From: Fibrobacter sp.
GTDB lineage: Bacteria > Fibrobacterota > Fibrobacteria > Fibrobacterales > Fibrobacteraceae
Direction of reading: 5' to 3'
Assembly: GCA_024398955.1 (NCBI GenBank)
Contig: JAKSIG010000007.1
Span: 29,570 to 93,569, forward strand
Length of the DNA stretch: 64,000 nt
Shown: positions 51,466 to 60,569 of the stretch, one piece after another
Layout: each line of letters opens with the position of its first letter
How positions within the stretch are numbered: the first letter of the stretch is position 1
Made by a program: the position numbers and the translations under genes
Notes under the pieces: generated by a model
Seen by the model: the letters and a program-made list of their open reading frames with translations, nothing else
Databases searched by the model: none
What the model was told of the DNA's origin: nothing

Positions 51466-52353
51466 ATGGAATCTCTTGAAAAAGAAGCGGCAATTGCCCA
51501 AGAATATCTGTCCCGCGTATCCAAGGAAGCGGAAAAGAAGTTTGATGAATTACTCCCTCCTGTGACGGATCAGCCCTGTCGCCTTCACGAGGCCATGCGC
51601 TATTCCATGTTTGCAGGCGGCAAGCGTTTGCGCCCGGCCCTGGTCAAGGCGGCATTCGATATGTTTGGCGGTAAGGGGAATTCTGTGGATTACGCCATGA
51701 GCGCCCTTGAAATGCTCCATACGTTCTCCCTGATTCATGACGACCTGCCCTGTGTCGATAACGACGACTTCCGTCGAGGAAAGCCCACAAGCCACAAGCA
51801 GTTTGGCGAAGCTACTGCCGTGATGGCTGGCGATGCCCTCTGTATCCATGCTTTCGAGATGATGGGTAAGACCGGCAATGCAAAGGCTATCGAAATCCTG
51901 GCTCATTTGTTGGGCACCTACGGAATGATCGGTGGCGAAATGATCGACATCGAATCCGAAGGCAAGCCTGTTGATTTGGCTACCGTGGACTACATCCATT
52001 ACCACAAGACTGCAGCCCTGCTGGAAGCCTCTCTTGAAGTGGGCGCTCGCCTTGCCAACGCTAGCGAAGACGAAATCAAGATCATTCGCGACTATGGTCG
52101 CTCTATCGGTCTTGCCTTCCAGATTGTAGATGATATCCTGGACATTGTTTCTACTACCGAAGAATTGGGCAAGGATGCCGGTTCCGACATCGAGAAGGGC
52201 AAGGCTACTTACCCCGCTCTGATCGGTCTCGAAAAGTCTAGGGAACGTGCTCGTGAACTTTATGACGAGTCCATCAAGGCTTTGGATTGCCTTAAGTACG
52301 ATACCTCTATTCTTCGCTCTATTGCAGCTTTCATCATTACCCGAGTTAAATAA
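51466..52353 (+). CDS. ispA: Polyprenyl (farnesyl/geranyl) diphosphate synthase
   Basis: 295 residues from the ATG at 51466. First aspartate-rich motif DDLPCVDNDD (about 92), GGKRLRPAL upstream, second motif DDILD (about 222), KATYPALIG near the end. The spacing inside the first motif (DDxxxxD) fits bacterial farnesyl diphosphate synthases. It condenses IPP with DMAPP/GPP in the cytoplasm. Its stop overlaps the dxs ATG by one base, pairing two isoprenoid steps in one operon. Confidence 0.92.
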   Translation: MESLEKEAAIAQEYLSRVSKEAEKKFDELLPPVTDQPCRLHEAMRYSMFAGGKRLRPALVKAAFDMFGGKGNSVDYAMSALEMLHTFSLIHDDLPCVDNDDFRRGKPTSHKQFGEATAVMAGDALCIHAFEMMGKTGNAKAIEILAHLLGTYGMIGGEMIDIESEGKPVDLATVDYIHYHKTAALLEASLEVGARLANASEDEIKIIRDYGRSIGLAFQIVDDILDIVSTTEELGKDAGSDIEKGKATYPALIGLEKSRERARELYDESIKALDCLKYDTSILRSIAAFIITRVK

Positions 52354-54221
52354 TGGACCTTAAGAGCATTAAGTCGCCCCAGGACATTAAGCATTGTTCT
52401 GTAGAGGAACTGAACCAACTGGCTAAGCAGATTCGCGAAACCATCATTGGTCAGGTTTCTAAGCATGGCGGCCACCTGGCATCTAGCCTTGGCGTGGTGG
52501 AATTGACTCTTGCCATGCACTATGTGTACAACGCCCCCGAAGACAAGATTGTCTGGGATGTTGGCCATCAGGCTTATGTCCACAAACTTCTGACTGGTCG
52601 CTTCGAACGTTTCGAGACCCTGCGTCAGCAGGGCGGCATTTCTGGATTCCTGAAGCGCAACGAAAGCGAATACGACTGCTACGGTGCTGGTCATGCCACT
52701 ACGTCTATTTCTGCCGCTCTCGGCTTTGCCGTGGCCCGCAATCACTTTAGACGCAAGAACAATGTTGTGGCAGTAATCGGCGACGGTTCCATGACCGGTG
52801 GTATGGCTTACGAAGCCTTGAACAATGCTGGCATTTCTAAGCAGAACATGACCATCATCTTGAACGACAACAAGATGAGCATTGCGCCTAACGTAGGCGG
52901 CTTCAGCAAGTACCTGAACCGCGTGATTTCTGATCCGGTGTACAACAAGATGCGTACCGACCTGGACCGCCTGATGAAGCGTCTGCCGGGTGTTCTGGGT
53001 TCCCGCTTCCGCGACCTGTTCTTGCAGGTGGAAGGTGCCGCAAAGACTGCCGTTAAGCCAGGCCAGTTCTTTGAAGACCTGGGGATCCGCTACTTTGGTC
53101 CCATCGATGGTCACGACATCAACGAGCTGATCATGATTTTGGAACGAGTCAAGTCCCAGCCCGGGCCTTGCCTTGTACATGTGCTTACCGAAAAGGGCCG
53201 CGGTATGGATGCGGCTGTGGCAAATCCCACCAAGTTCCATGGTTGCGGTCCTTTCGACCCCGAAAGCGGTTTGCCCCTTGCTCCGGGTAAGTCCAATCCG
53301 TCTCTTACCAGCGTGTTTGGCAAGACCCTTCTTGAAATCGCAAAGAAGGATAGCCGAGTCATCGGTATCACTGCTGCAATGCCTACAGGCTGCGGTATGG
53401 ATATCGTTGCCAAGGAGCTTCCGGACCGCGTGATTGATGTGGGTATTGCCGAAGAGCATGCCTTGACTTTTGCCTCTGGTCTTGCCTGCGATGGCGTGGT
53501 GCCCGTTGTGGCTATCTACTCCTCCTTTATGCAGCGAGCATACGACCAGATTATGCATGACATCGCCTTGCAGAATCTGCATGTGGTGATGGTGCTTGAC
53601 CGCGCCGGTCTGGTGGGTGCTGACGGCCCCACTCATCATGGCGCCTTTGACTTGTCGTTCTTGCGTACGGTACCGGGCATTACCATTATGGCGCCGTCTG
53701 ACGAGAACGAACTTAGGGATATGATCCAGGCTTCTATCAATATGGAAGGGCCTGTTGCCATCCGCTATCCTCGCGGAACTGCGCTTGCAGAAAGCCTAGA
53801 GCCCGCATCTGAAAACTTTGACGCAAGGCTGCCCAAGGTTCTTGAACAGGGTAAGGATATCTTGCTTCTGGGTGCAGGATTCATGACAAATGAACTGAAG
53901 AAGACCGCAGCAGTTCTCCGCGAAAACGGCTACAATCCCACACTGGTTGATGCCCGCATTATTAAGCCTCTGGACGTGGAATGCTACCGCGGACTCTTTG
54001 AAGGTCACAAGACCATTGTGACCCTGGAAGACAATACCTTGGTAGGTGGCTTCGGTTCTGCCATCGGCGAACTGCTTATGGATCTCGGAATTACGGACAA
54101 ACGTTTGCTCCGCTTCGGACTTCCGGATAAATTCGTGGAACAGGGTGAAATTCCTGCCCTCTTCAAACTTTTGAATATAGACGGTGAATCCGTCGCCAAA
54201 CAAATAATGGAAAAACTATGA
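52353..54221 (+). CDS. dxs: 1-Deoxy-D-xylulose-5-phosphate synthase
   Basis: 622 residues, full length. Thiamine-diphosphate motif GDGSMTGGMAYEALNNAG (about 143), catalytic Glu in GIAEEHALTFASGLA (about 369) and DRAGLVGADGPTHHG. It joins pyruvate and glyceraldehyde 3-phosphate to make DXP, the entry of the MEP isoprenoid pathway. It overlaps ispA by 1 bp and the downstream methyltransferase by 4 bp, so the block is tightly coupled. Confidence 0.97.
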   Translation: MDLKSIKSPQDIKHCSVEELNQLAKQIRETIIGQVSKHGGHLASSLGVVELTLAMHYVYNAPEDKIVWDVGHQAYVHKLLTGRFERFETLRQQGGISGFLKRNESEYDCYGAGHATTSISAALGFAVARNHFRRKNNVVAVIGDGSMTGGMAYEALNNAGISKQNMTIILNDNKMSIAPNVGGFSKYLNRVISDPVYNKMRTDLDRLMKRLPGVLGSRFRDLFLQVEGAAKTAVKPGQFFEDLGIRYFGPIDGHDINELIMILERVKSQPGPCLVHVLTEKGRGMDAAVANPTKFHGCGPFDPESGLPLAPGKSNPSLTSVFGKTLLEIAKKDSRVIGITAAMPTGCGMDIVAKELPDRVIDVGIAEEHALTFASGLACDGVVPVVAIYSSFMQRAYDQIMHDIALQNLHVVMVLDRAGLVGADGPTHHGAFDLSFLRTVPGITIMAPSDENELRDMIQASINMEGPVAIRYPRGTALAESLEPASENFDARLPKVLEQGKDILLLGAGFMTNELKKTAAVLRENGYNPTLVDARIIKPLDVECYRGLFEGHKTIVTLEDNTLVGGFGSAIGELLMDLGITDKRLLRFGLPDKFVEQGEIPALFKLLNIDGESVAKQIMEKL

Positions 54222-55531
54222 GCGAAGAAAATAACGAAAACCGCACCGTAAAGGCCACTTTGAATCGTAAGTTCGGCGTCAGCGAAGCTACTGACCGTCG
54301 TAATCCCCGTCGTGACGGCGATAGCCGTGATGGCCGTGGCGAACGCAAGTCTTTTGGCGACAGAAAGTCCTTTGGTGACCGTGGCGAACGCCGTTTCGGT
54401 GATCGCAAGTTTGGTGACCGTCCCTTTGGCGATCGCGGTGAACGCCGCTTTGGCGATCGTCCCCGTCGCGATGATGACCGCTCCTTTAATCGTGAAGGTG
54501 CAGAAGGCGAAGGTCGCTCCTTCAATCGTGACCGCCGTCCCCGTGAATTCGGTGACCGTGGTGGTCGTTTTGGTGGCCGTGGCCGCTTTGGCGATCGTAA
54601 GCCCTTCAACCGCGATGAACGTACTGAATTCGGCCGCCCCATCTACCGCCAGCGCCCCGACGAACAGCCCGTAGAAGCTGTTGAGGAAGTCCTGGACGAG
54701 GCAGCACTGGAAGCACGCGTGGCACAGGCTGAAGTTAGCGAAGATGTGAACTTCAACCCGCCTTGGTTCAAGAAGCTTCTGGCCCTCACTACCGAAAAGG
54801 GCCGTGAACGTGAAGGCCGTTTCATTGGTGAAGGCGTCCATGTTGTGGAAGAACTGGTAAAGCATCATCGTGAACTGGTAAGCGCCGTATATACCGTTGA
54901 AGGCTTTGCCGACGAGTCCTTGATCGAAGCCATCAATGAAGCTGAAATCAAGATTAACGTTTTGACCGAAGAACAGATGAAGCGTCTGTCTTCTACCGTA
55001 ACTTCCCAGGGGGTCATTGCTGTTGCTCGCATTGCAAGCAAGAAGCCTGTCTATGAATCCAGCCGCAGCATCCTTACTCTGGTTGATGCCGTGCAGGATC
55101 CGGGTAATCTTGGAACCCTCTTCCGTACCAGCCTGGGCTTCGGTTCCGATGGTATGATCCTGGGTCGCGGTACCGTTAGCCCCTTCAACCCCAAGGTTGT
55201 TCGCGGTTCCTCGGGAACCTTCCTCCGTGTACCTTTTGAATTTGACGTAGACCTGATTGACCAGATCAACTTCCTCCGTAGCAAGGGCTATACCATTATT
55301 GCAACCGACCTTCATGGTAAGCAGTCCCTTCGCGAAATCCCCCAGCACAAGCTCCGCAAGATGGCGTTCCTGGTGGGTAACGAAGGCGCCGGTACCAACC
55401 CCTACTTCATTGAACTGGCCGACGAAACCGTCAAGATTCCCATGAGCAGCGATCTGGAATCCCTGAACGTTGCTGTTGCCCACGGTATTCTTTCTTACGA
55501 AGCCGCCCAGATCCAGGACGAACTGAAGTAA
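54218..55531 (+). CDS. SpoU/TrmH-family RNA methyltransferase with Arg-Gly-Asp-rich N-terminus
   Basis: 437 residues. Residues about 25-140 are low complexity, built of GDR-, ERRFGDR- and RGGRFG-type repeats, very basic and probably disordered. The rest is an RlmB/TrmH-like protein: a substrate-binding domain (EGRFIGEGVHVVEEL) and the SpoU knot (DAVQDPGNLGTLFRT, GRGTVSPFNPKVVRGSSG, VGNEGAG, IPMSSDLESLNVAVAHGI). It should methylate a ribose 2'-O in rRNA or tRNA using SAM. The tail may aid RNA or ribosome binding. Target nucleotide cannot be told. Confidence 0.9.
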   Translation: MSEENNENRTVKATLNRKFGVSEATDRRNPRRDGDSRDGRGERKSFGDRKSFGDRGERRFGDRKFGDRPFGDRGERRFGDRPRRDDDRSFNREGAEGEGRSFNRDRRPREFGDRGGRFGGRGRFGDRKPFNRDERTEFGRPIYRQRPDEQPVEAVEEVLDEAALEARVAQAEVSEDVNFNPPWFKKLLALTTEKGREREGRFIGEGVHVVEELVKHHRELVSAVYTVEGFADESLIEAINEAEIKINVLTEEQMKRLSSTVTSQGVIAVARIASKKPVYESSRSILTLVDAVQDPGNLGTLFRTSLGFGSDGMILGRGTVSPFNPKVVRGSSGTFLRVPFEFDVDLIDQINFLRSKGYTIIATDLHGKQSLREIPQHKLRKMAFLVGNEGAGTNPYFIELADETVKIPMSSDLESLNVAVAHGILSYEAAQIQDELK

Positions 55532-55556
55532 TCTGCGAAAGGAAACGAGGTTTAGA

Positions 55557-56450
55557 ATGAACTTTCATGAACGTCTAGAACAGCGCGTTGCCAAGTGCGG
55601 CAATCCGGTTTGCATGGGCATGGACCCGGTGATGAAACTGATTGACCCTTGCATTTCTGCAGGTTCTGCAGAAGACAAGATCAAGCGTTTCTATTCTGAA
55701 ATTCTGGAATGCTGCCTGAAGCGCAATGTGCAGCCGGCAGTGGTCAAGCCCAACAGTGCCTACTACGAATGCGTCAGTGTGCAGGCCATGCTTACCTTGC
55801 AGCAGCTCATTGCTGATTACAGGAGCGCAGGCATTCCTGTGATTCTTGATGCCAAGCGTGGCGACATCGGTAAGTCCAGTGCTGCCTATGCAACTGCAGC
55901 ATTTGACGTGTACAAGGCCGACGTTGTGACAGTTTCCCCCTGGATGGGTTCCGATTCCGTGAATCCCTTCGTTCGCGAAAATTCCGAGAACGGAGCCTAC
56001 GTGCTGCTTCGCACTTCCAACAAGGGCGCCCACGATTTTCAGGACATGCCTGTTATCGGTAGCGACGATCCTCGCGATGTAAACGAAGCGTTCTACTCTG
56101 TTGCCGACAAGATCTTTGAATGGGACGGCGACAAGGGATTCTTTGGGGCTGTGGTTGGCGCAACCCATCCCGAGGAACTCGAAAAGATTACCGCCTACTG
56201 CGTTGCCCACCAGCACGAAATTCCCTTCCTGATTCCTGGCGTGTCCATTCCTGGCGTGCCCGGCGGCCAGGGTGGCGATGCAAAGACCGTGCTTACTGCC
56301 ATCAAGAACGGCGGCGGCAAGCGTCAGTTCCATGTGCTGAACAGCTCCAGCGGTCTAAACTTCGCCTACCAGCGCAGCGGCAATCCCGAAAGCTTTGCCA
56401 GCGAATGCGTTGATGCCTTGGAACGTCTGGCTGAAGCCTGCCAGATTTAA
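55557..56450 (+). CDS. pyrF: Orotidine 5'-phosphate decarboxylase (type 2)
   Basis: 297 residues. PVCMGMDP near the start, the catalytic DAKRGDIG (about 98-105), VSPWMGSDSVNPF, GAVVGATHPEEL and IPGVSIPGVPGGQGGD. Length and motifs fit the longer pyrF subfamily. It makes UMP from OMP. It lies 25 bp after the methyltransferase behind GAGG and is followed 20 bp later by an unknown gene. Confidence 0.94.
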   Translation: MNFHERLEQRVAKCGNPVCMGMDPVMKLIDPCISAGSAEDKIKRFYSEILECCLKRNVQPAVVKPNSAYYECVSVQAMLTLQQLIADYRSAGIPVILDAKRGDIGKSSAAYATAAFDVYKADVVTVSPWMGSDSVNPFVRENSENGAYVLLRTSNKGAHDFQDMPVIGSDDPRDVNEAFYSVADKIFEWDGDKGFFGAVVGATHPEELEKITAYCVAHQHEIPFLIPGVSIPGVPGGQGGDAKTVLTAIKNGGGKRQFHVLNSSSGLNFAYQRSGNPESFASECVDALERLAEACQI

Positions 56451-56470
56451 GGAATCCTAGAGGTCCACGA

Positions 56471-57331
56471 ATGCGGTCTTGGCGCTTTGTTGCAGTTCTC
56501 GCTGTTGCGATTGCCATTGTGGCTGCGGCTTTTCATTTTGCGAAGCCGCTGCCCAGTACCAATTTCGATGAAACCTTTTTGCCCAAGGCCTCTTACGTGC
56601 GTTACATCGCCGCAGGACACGACAATTCTGTGGCAGGTCTCTTCTGGATCATGGGCCTTACGGATCTTGGCGAAAGCTACTTTACGGGCAAGGAGTACAA
56701 CTACCTGAGCCACGTGGCTGAAATCTGCACGGATCTGGATTCCCTGTTCTATACGCCATATTACTTTGTAGGAGCCCTGACTCCCCAGGATGCAACGGAT
56801 ACTTCTGACTACAGGGTGATGCGTAAGGCGATTCGCATGTATCCTGACGACTGGCGCATGGCTCTTGCCTTTTCGCTACGTCTTGCCATGGGCGCCTATC
56901 CCGACAAGAAGGCCGCTGCCGACGTGATGCGCCCCTACCTGACAAGCAAGGATACGACTATTCCCGATCACATCAGGACCATCCATCGCATTTTCGAGCT
57001 GGATACCATGCAGACAGAAATCGCCCTGGAAACAGCCCTCAACGATGTGATGCAGCCGAACTTCAAGACTTACCGCAAGAGCTTTTACGGAAAGATCTAC
57101 AGGCTTCTCGGTTACAGGAACCTGATCGAAAATCAGGACACTGATGAAATCTATCAGATGATCAAGAATACCATTGACGACCTGGTTGCGGGAAAGATTT
57201 CTTTCCAGCAGGCATACTTCTACTTGCTCTCCAAAAAGAAGAAGGAAGTGCCCAGGATCGAAGAGGTCCAGGACTCTGTTGCCGTGGACTCTGTAGCTGC
57301 GGATACGGTCGTGGCAGATTCCATTCGCTAA
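56471..57331 (+). CDS. Membrane-anchored protein of unknown function
   Basis: 286 residues. One N-terminal helix (about 5-24), then an all-helical periplasmic part with TPR-like spacing (YPDDWRMALAFSLRLAMG). The C-terminal tail is a short run of Val/Ala-Asp-Ser repeats, like that in the enlarged signal peptidase. I recognise no family. It probably ends the ispA-pyrF operon, as a strong hairpin follows. Confidence 0.65.
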   Translation: MRSWRFVAVLAVAIAIVAAAFHFAKPLPSTNFDETFLPKASYVRYIAAGHDNSVAGLFWIMGLTDLGESYFTGKEYNYLSHVAEICTDLDSLFYTPYYFVGALTPQDATDTSDYRVMRKAIRMYPDDWRMALAFSLRLAMGAYPDKKAAADVMRPYLTSKDTTIPDHIRTIHRIFELDTMQTEIALETALNDVMQPNFKTYRKSFYGKIYRLLGYRNLIENQDTDEIYQMIKNTIDDLVAGKISFQQAYFYLLSKKKKEVPRIEEVQDSVAVDSVAADTVVADSIR

Positions 57332-57347
57332 ACAGGAAAATGAAATT

Positions 57348-57376
57348 GAAAAGCCTTCCGTCGGGAAGGCTTTTCT
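57348..57376. terminator. Bidirectional intrinsic terminator
   Basis: AAAAGCCTTCC (57349-57359) pairs with GGAAGGCTTTT (57364-57374) around GTCG. A and T tracts on both sides serve the plus-strand gene and the convergent minus-strand gene. Confidence 0.88.
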
Positions 57377-57428
57377 AATGCTGTTTTTATAAAGTCTGCA
57401 GGACTAAATTGCTTTTGTATTTTATTGG

Positions 57429-58244
57429 CTATTCTGCACAGCGCTTGGCGTTGTTGGGGAGACCAATCAGCTCAAAAGCGTTCTTGCAGCGGAGTCTCAG
57501 TTCTTCGGCTTCTTTCTTGGGGGTGGACTTCAGCTTGGAGCGAAGGTAAAGAATGGTCGCTGTGTTATAAGGCTTGTTGGCGTCGATGGCCTTGGCTTCG
57601 GCAACGCGGTACAGGGAGTCCGCTTCGGGGGCGCCAGACAGGTCTGCCATGCGGGCTGCCGTGAAGGCGTAAAAGCCGCCTTTCTTGGAAGAGCGCTTGC
57701 CTGCCATTCTGAGGGATTCGTTGGCGGCGTCCATCTGGCGGTCTCCGGCAAGTGCAATGGCGCATTCGCTGTAGAAGGCCGCCTGGGCTTCTTCGCTGGC
57801 TCTCTTGATGCTGTCGGGAACAACGCTGGTGCAGATCTTGGCGGCTTTCTTGTATTCGCCGCGACCATTTGCAACTGCTGCCTTTGCCATAGAGAAGTGC
57901 ACCTTGGTGCCTTCGTCAAGAATTTCGCTGCGGACCTGGGCCAGCAGTGAATCTGCCAGATTGAATTCGAGGCTGATGGTTCGGATCTGGGCCATGCTGA
58001 TCAGGACTCGACTTTCTGACAGAAGGTCGGATTCCTTGCGGCTGGCCAGAAGGGCGCGTTCCAGCTGGCTGTATGCCTTGGCGTATCTGCCATTGGCAAT
58101 GGAGCGCTGGGCGCGGTACGAAAGGGTGCCGGATTCGGTTGCGCTGCTTGCAAAGGTCGTTGCCATGAGGGCGATTCCCATTGCAGTGGCTGCGGCGCGC
58201 ATAATGCCTTGCAGGGGGCGGAACTTAGGCTGCTTTGTTACCAT
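57429..58244 (-). CDS. Secreted or anchored TPR-like protein
   Basis: 271 residues. The N-terminus has a hydrophobic segment (about 15-33, GIMRAAATAMGIALMATTFA) after a basic stretch, a signal peptide or anchor. The rest is helical with TPR-like repeats (RAQRSIANGRYAKAYSQLERALLAS, NTATILYLRSKLKSTPKKE). Its start overlaps the end of the upstream MCE gene by 7 bp, so they form one minus-strand operon. It may be a periplasmic partner of the MCE protein. No named family. Confidence 0.68.
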   Translation of the reverse strand: MVTKQPKFRPLQGIMRAAATAMGIALMATTFASSATESGTLSYRAQRSIANGRYAKAYSQLERALLASRKESDLLSESRVLISMAQIRTISLEFNLADSLLAQVRSEILDEGTKVHFSMAKAAVANGRGEYKKAAKICTSVVPDSIKRASEEAQAAFYSECAIALAGDRQMDAANESLRMAGKRSSKKGGFYAFTAARMADLSGAPEADSLYRVAEAKAIDANKPYNTATILYLRSKLKSTPKKEAEELRLRCKNAFELIGLPNNAKRCAE

Positions 58245-59245
58245 AAGGTCTCCACCATGAAGGGCACGCTATCCTTAGAAGGAATAGACCTGCGAATGAT
58301 CCACATGTTAGAAATGCTAGACATCAGTTCGTCTGCGTTCTGCAAAGTCTGTTCGGTAGATTCCATGAAGTCGCCAAGACCAGAAGTTAGCTGGCCGACG
58401 TCGTTGAGAAGTCCGTCCACCTTTCCGAAGGTGTTGTCGAGCTTGCCCATCATGCCGTTGACGTTACCCATAAGATTGTCCACCTTCTGTGGCAGGGGCT
58501 TCAGTTCGCCCATCATCTCGGATACGTCGTCGGTAATGGTGTTGACCTTCGTCAGCAGTCCGGGCATCTGGATCTGCAAGGTGTCCAAAAGTCCGGAGGT
58601 CTGGAACAGGACCTTCTTGCCCACGTAGGTAATGTCGTCTAGGCGGTTCAGCTGGCGGTTCAGGTTGTCGTAGAGGCCGCGGGATCCGAACAGAGCGCCT
58701 ACGGTGGTTCCGGTATCCTTTGCCATGGTCAGCAGGGTGTCGGCGGCATCGATCAGGTTGTTGACGCGGCCCAGAAGTTCGTTTGCGGTTTCGAGCACGG
58801 TTTCGATATCCTGTGCCTGTCCCGGGGGCAGGAACTCGCCATCTTGCAGAATGCGGCCCTTGCCTCGGCGAACATCGATGTTGATGATACGTGCAGAAAT
58901 CATGTTCTGGTCACGCATGGCGAACACCTTGGCGCTGTCGGTAATCCAGTCCTGGTATTGCTTGCGGATTACGAATTCCATCTTGACGCCGTCGCCCTCG
59001 ATTTCCATGTCTGAAATTTGACCGATATCCACACCGCTGATCTGGACGCGGGTGCCAGGACGAAGGCCGAAAGCCTTTTCAAAAGTACTGTGTAGCTTGT
59101 ATTCTTCTACACCGATCATGCCGGTGGAGAACAGCTTGGCATAAAGCACGATGCCAAAAATCATAATGGCAAGGGTAAAGAAGATGCCGACCAGAAGGCC
59201 GGAAATTTCCATCCAGTTGATGCGCTTTAATGGTTTGAATGCCAT
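58238..59245 (-). CDS. MCE/MlaD-family lipid-transport protein
   Basis: 335 residues. One N-terminal helix (about 12-35), an MCE domain (about 45-125: FEKAFGLRPGTRVQISGVDIGQI) and a long helical C-terminus (150-320) with heptad-like spacing. MlaD-like proteins form hexameric periplasmic rings that move phospholipids between membranes, normally with an MlaE permease and MlaF ATPase; neither is here. TATATT lies 7 nt before its ATG, suggesting a leaderless mRNA. Confidence 0.9.
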   Translation of the reverse strand: MAFKPLKRINWMEISGLLVGIFFTLAIMIFGIVLYAKLFSTGMIGVEEYKLHSTFEKAFGLRPGTRVQISGVDIGQISDMEIEGDGVKMEFVIRKQYQDWITDSAKVFAMRDQNMISARIINIDVRRGKGRILQDGEFLPPGQAQDIETVLETANELLGRVNNLIDAADTLLTMAKDTGTTVGALFGSRGLYDNLNRQLNRLDDITYVGKKVLFQTSGLLDTLQIQMPGLLTKVNTITDDVSEMMGELKPLPQKVDNLMGNVNGMMGKLDNTFGKVDGLLNDVGQLTSGLGDFMESTEQTLQNADELMSSISNMWIIRRSIPSKDSVPFMVETLW

Positions 59246-59252
59246 GTTGAGA

Positions 59253-59258
59253 AATATA
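59253..59258 (-). promoter_or_regulatory. TATATT box 7 nt before ATG (leaderless candidate)
   Basis: On the minus strand TATATT, then TCTCAAC, then the MCE gene ATG. No Shine-Dalgarno sequence. Confidence 0.5.
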
Positions 59259-59336
59259 TAAATATTTATTTGACCCTAGGAAAGTATGCTTCGTTATGTT
59301 GCTATTTTAGTACAAAAGAAGATTTCGGGAGGAATC

Positions 59337-60563
59337 ATGGATTTTTTGCAGTTTCTGAATGGTGCTGTAACCCCCTACCATACTGTTTTTGAGTTAAGGA
59401 CTGCTTTTTTGGATGCAGGTTTCGCGGCCCAGGACATCTATGAACGAAACGGGGCTCTAATTGCAGTCCGTTTCCCGAAAAAAGTGAATAAAAATTCCAG
59501 ATTCCGAATTGCCCTTGCCCATACGGACTTTCCGGCCCTGAAAATTTCTCCCAATCCGGATAAGGCCTGTGCGGGCGTAAATAAGCTCCATGTGGAAGTT
59601 TACGGTGGCCTGCTGTTCAATAGTTGGCTGGATCGTGATCTTGGCTATGCCGGCATGCTTGCTTTTGAACGGGACGGCAGGGTGCAGACCAAGCTTGTCC
59701 GCGGTAAGAAGTTGTTCAGGATTCCCCAGCTTGCGATCCACCTGAACCGCGGTGTGAACCAGGACGGGCTGAAGGTGAATCCCCAGACGGATCTGGATGC
59801 CCTGTGGTGCAGTGCCGGTTCGGAATCTGCAAAGTTTGCTGAAGTTCTGAAGGCTGAACTTTCGGCGGGGGAATCCTTGCTGGATTTTGATGTGCAGCTT
59901 TTTGATGCCCAGCCGGCAAATGTGGGCGGTTTCAATGACGAGTGGATTTATTCCGGCCGCCTAGACAACCTGAGTAGCTGCCACGCTATTGCCGAGGCCA
60001 TGGTTGCGGCAGAATCTCTGGAAAATGATTTTATTGTGGCGGCCTTCATGAACAATGAGGAAGTCGGTTCTGCAACGCGTGAAGGCGCCGGCGGAAATTT
60101 CTTGAAGGCTACGCTGGAGGATGCGTGGAACCGTGCGGCAATGTGTGCGGATGCCGATTTGCCTAGCCTGTCCAAAGTTCTTTCGGATTCCTTCGCCTTG
60201 TCTATAGACATGGCCCATGCGGAACACCCAAACTTCCCCCAGAAGCACGAACCCAATCATGCGCCTGTTTTGGGCGGCGGTGTCGTTTTGAAGACAAATT
60301 CACAGAAGCGTTATGCCAGCGATGTGATTTCGTCGGCTCAATTCAAGCTGCTCTGTGAAAAGGCTGCTGTACCCTGCCAGACTTTTATTACCCGAAACGA
60401 TATGCCCTGTGGCAGTACCGTTGGGCCGACAATTTCTTCGGCTCTGGGAATTCCAACGGTGGATATCGGGGAACCCATGCTCAGCATGCATAGCATTCGC
60501 GAGATGATGGCTGTCAAGGATCACCAGGACATGATCAATCTGGTGAAGGCTTTTATGGAGTAA
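59337..60563 (+). CDS. M18-family aspartyl aminopeptidase-like
   Basis: 408 residues from the ATG at 59337, chosen for GGGAGG 6 nt upstream over the earlier ATG at 59286. Metal and catalytic residues: AHTDFPA (His, Asp), GRLDNLSS (bridging Asp), NNEEVGS (Glu-Glu), SIDMAHAEHP and a C-terminal MHSIREM His. Likely a cytoplasmic dodecameric zinc aminopeptidase removing acidic N-terminal residues. The next gene starts 6 bp after its stop. Confidence 0.92.
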   Translation: MDFLQFLNGAVTPYHTVFELRTAFLDAGFAAQDIYERNGALIAVRFPKKVNKNSRFRIALAHTDFPALKISPNPDKACAGVNKLHVEVYGGLLFNSWLDRDLGYAGMLAFERDGRVQTKLVRGKKLFRIPQLAIHLNRGVNQDGLKVNPQTDLDALWCSAGSESAKFAEVLKAELSAGESLLDFDVQLFDAQPANVGGFNDEWIYSGRLDNLSSCHAIAEAMVAAESLENDFIVAAFMNNEEVGSATREGAGGNFLKATLEDAWNRAAMCADADLPSLSKVLSDSFALSIDMAHAEHPNFPQKHEPNHAPVLGGGVVLKTNSQKRYASDVISSAQFKLLCEKAAVPCQTFITRNDMPCGSTVGPTISSALGIPTVDIGEPMLSMHSIREMMAVKDHQDMINLVKAFME

Positions 60564-60569
60564 GTCACG

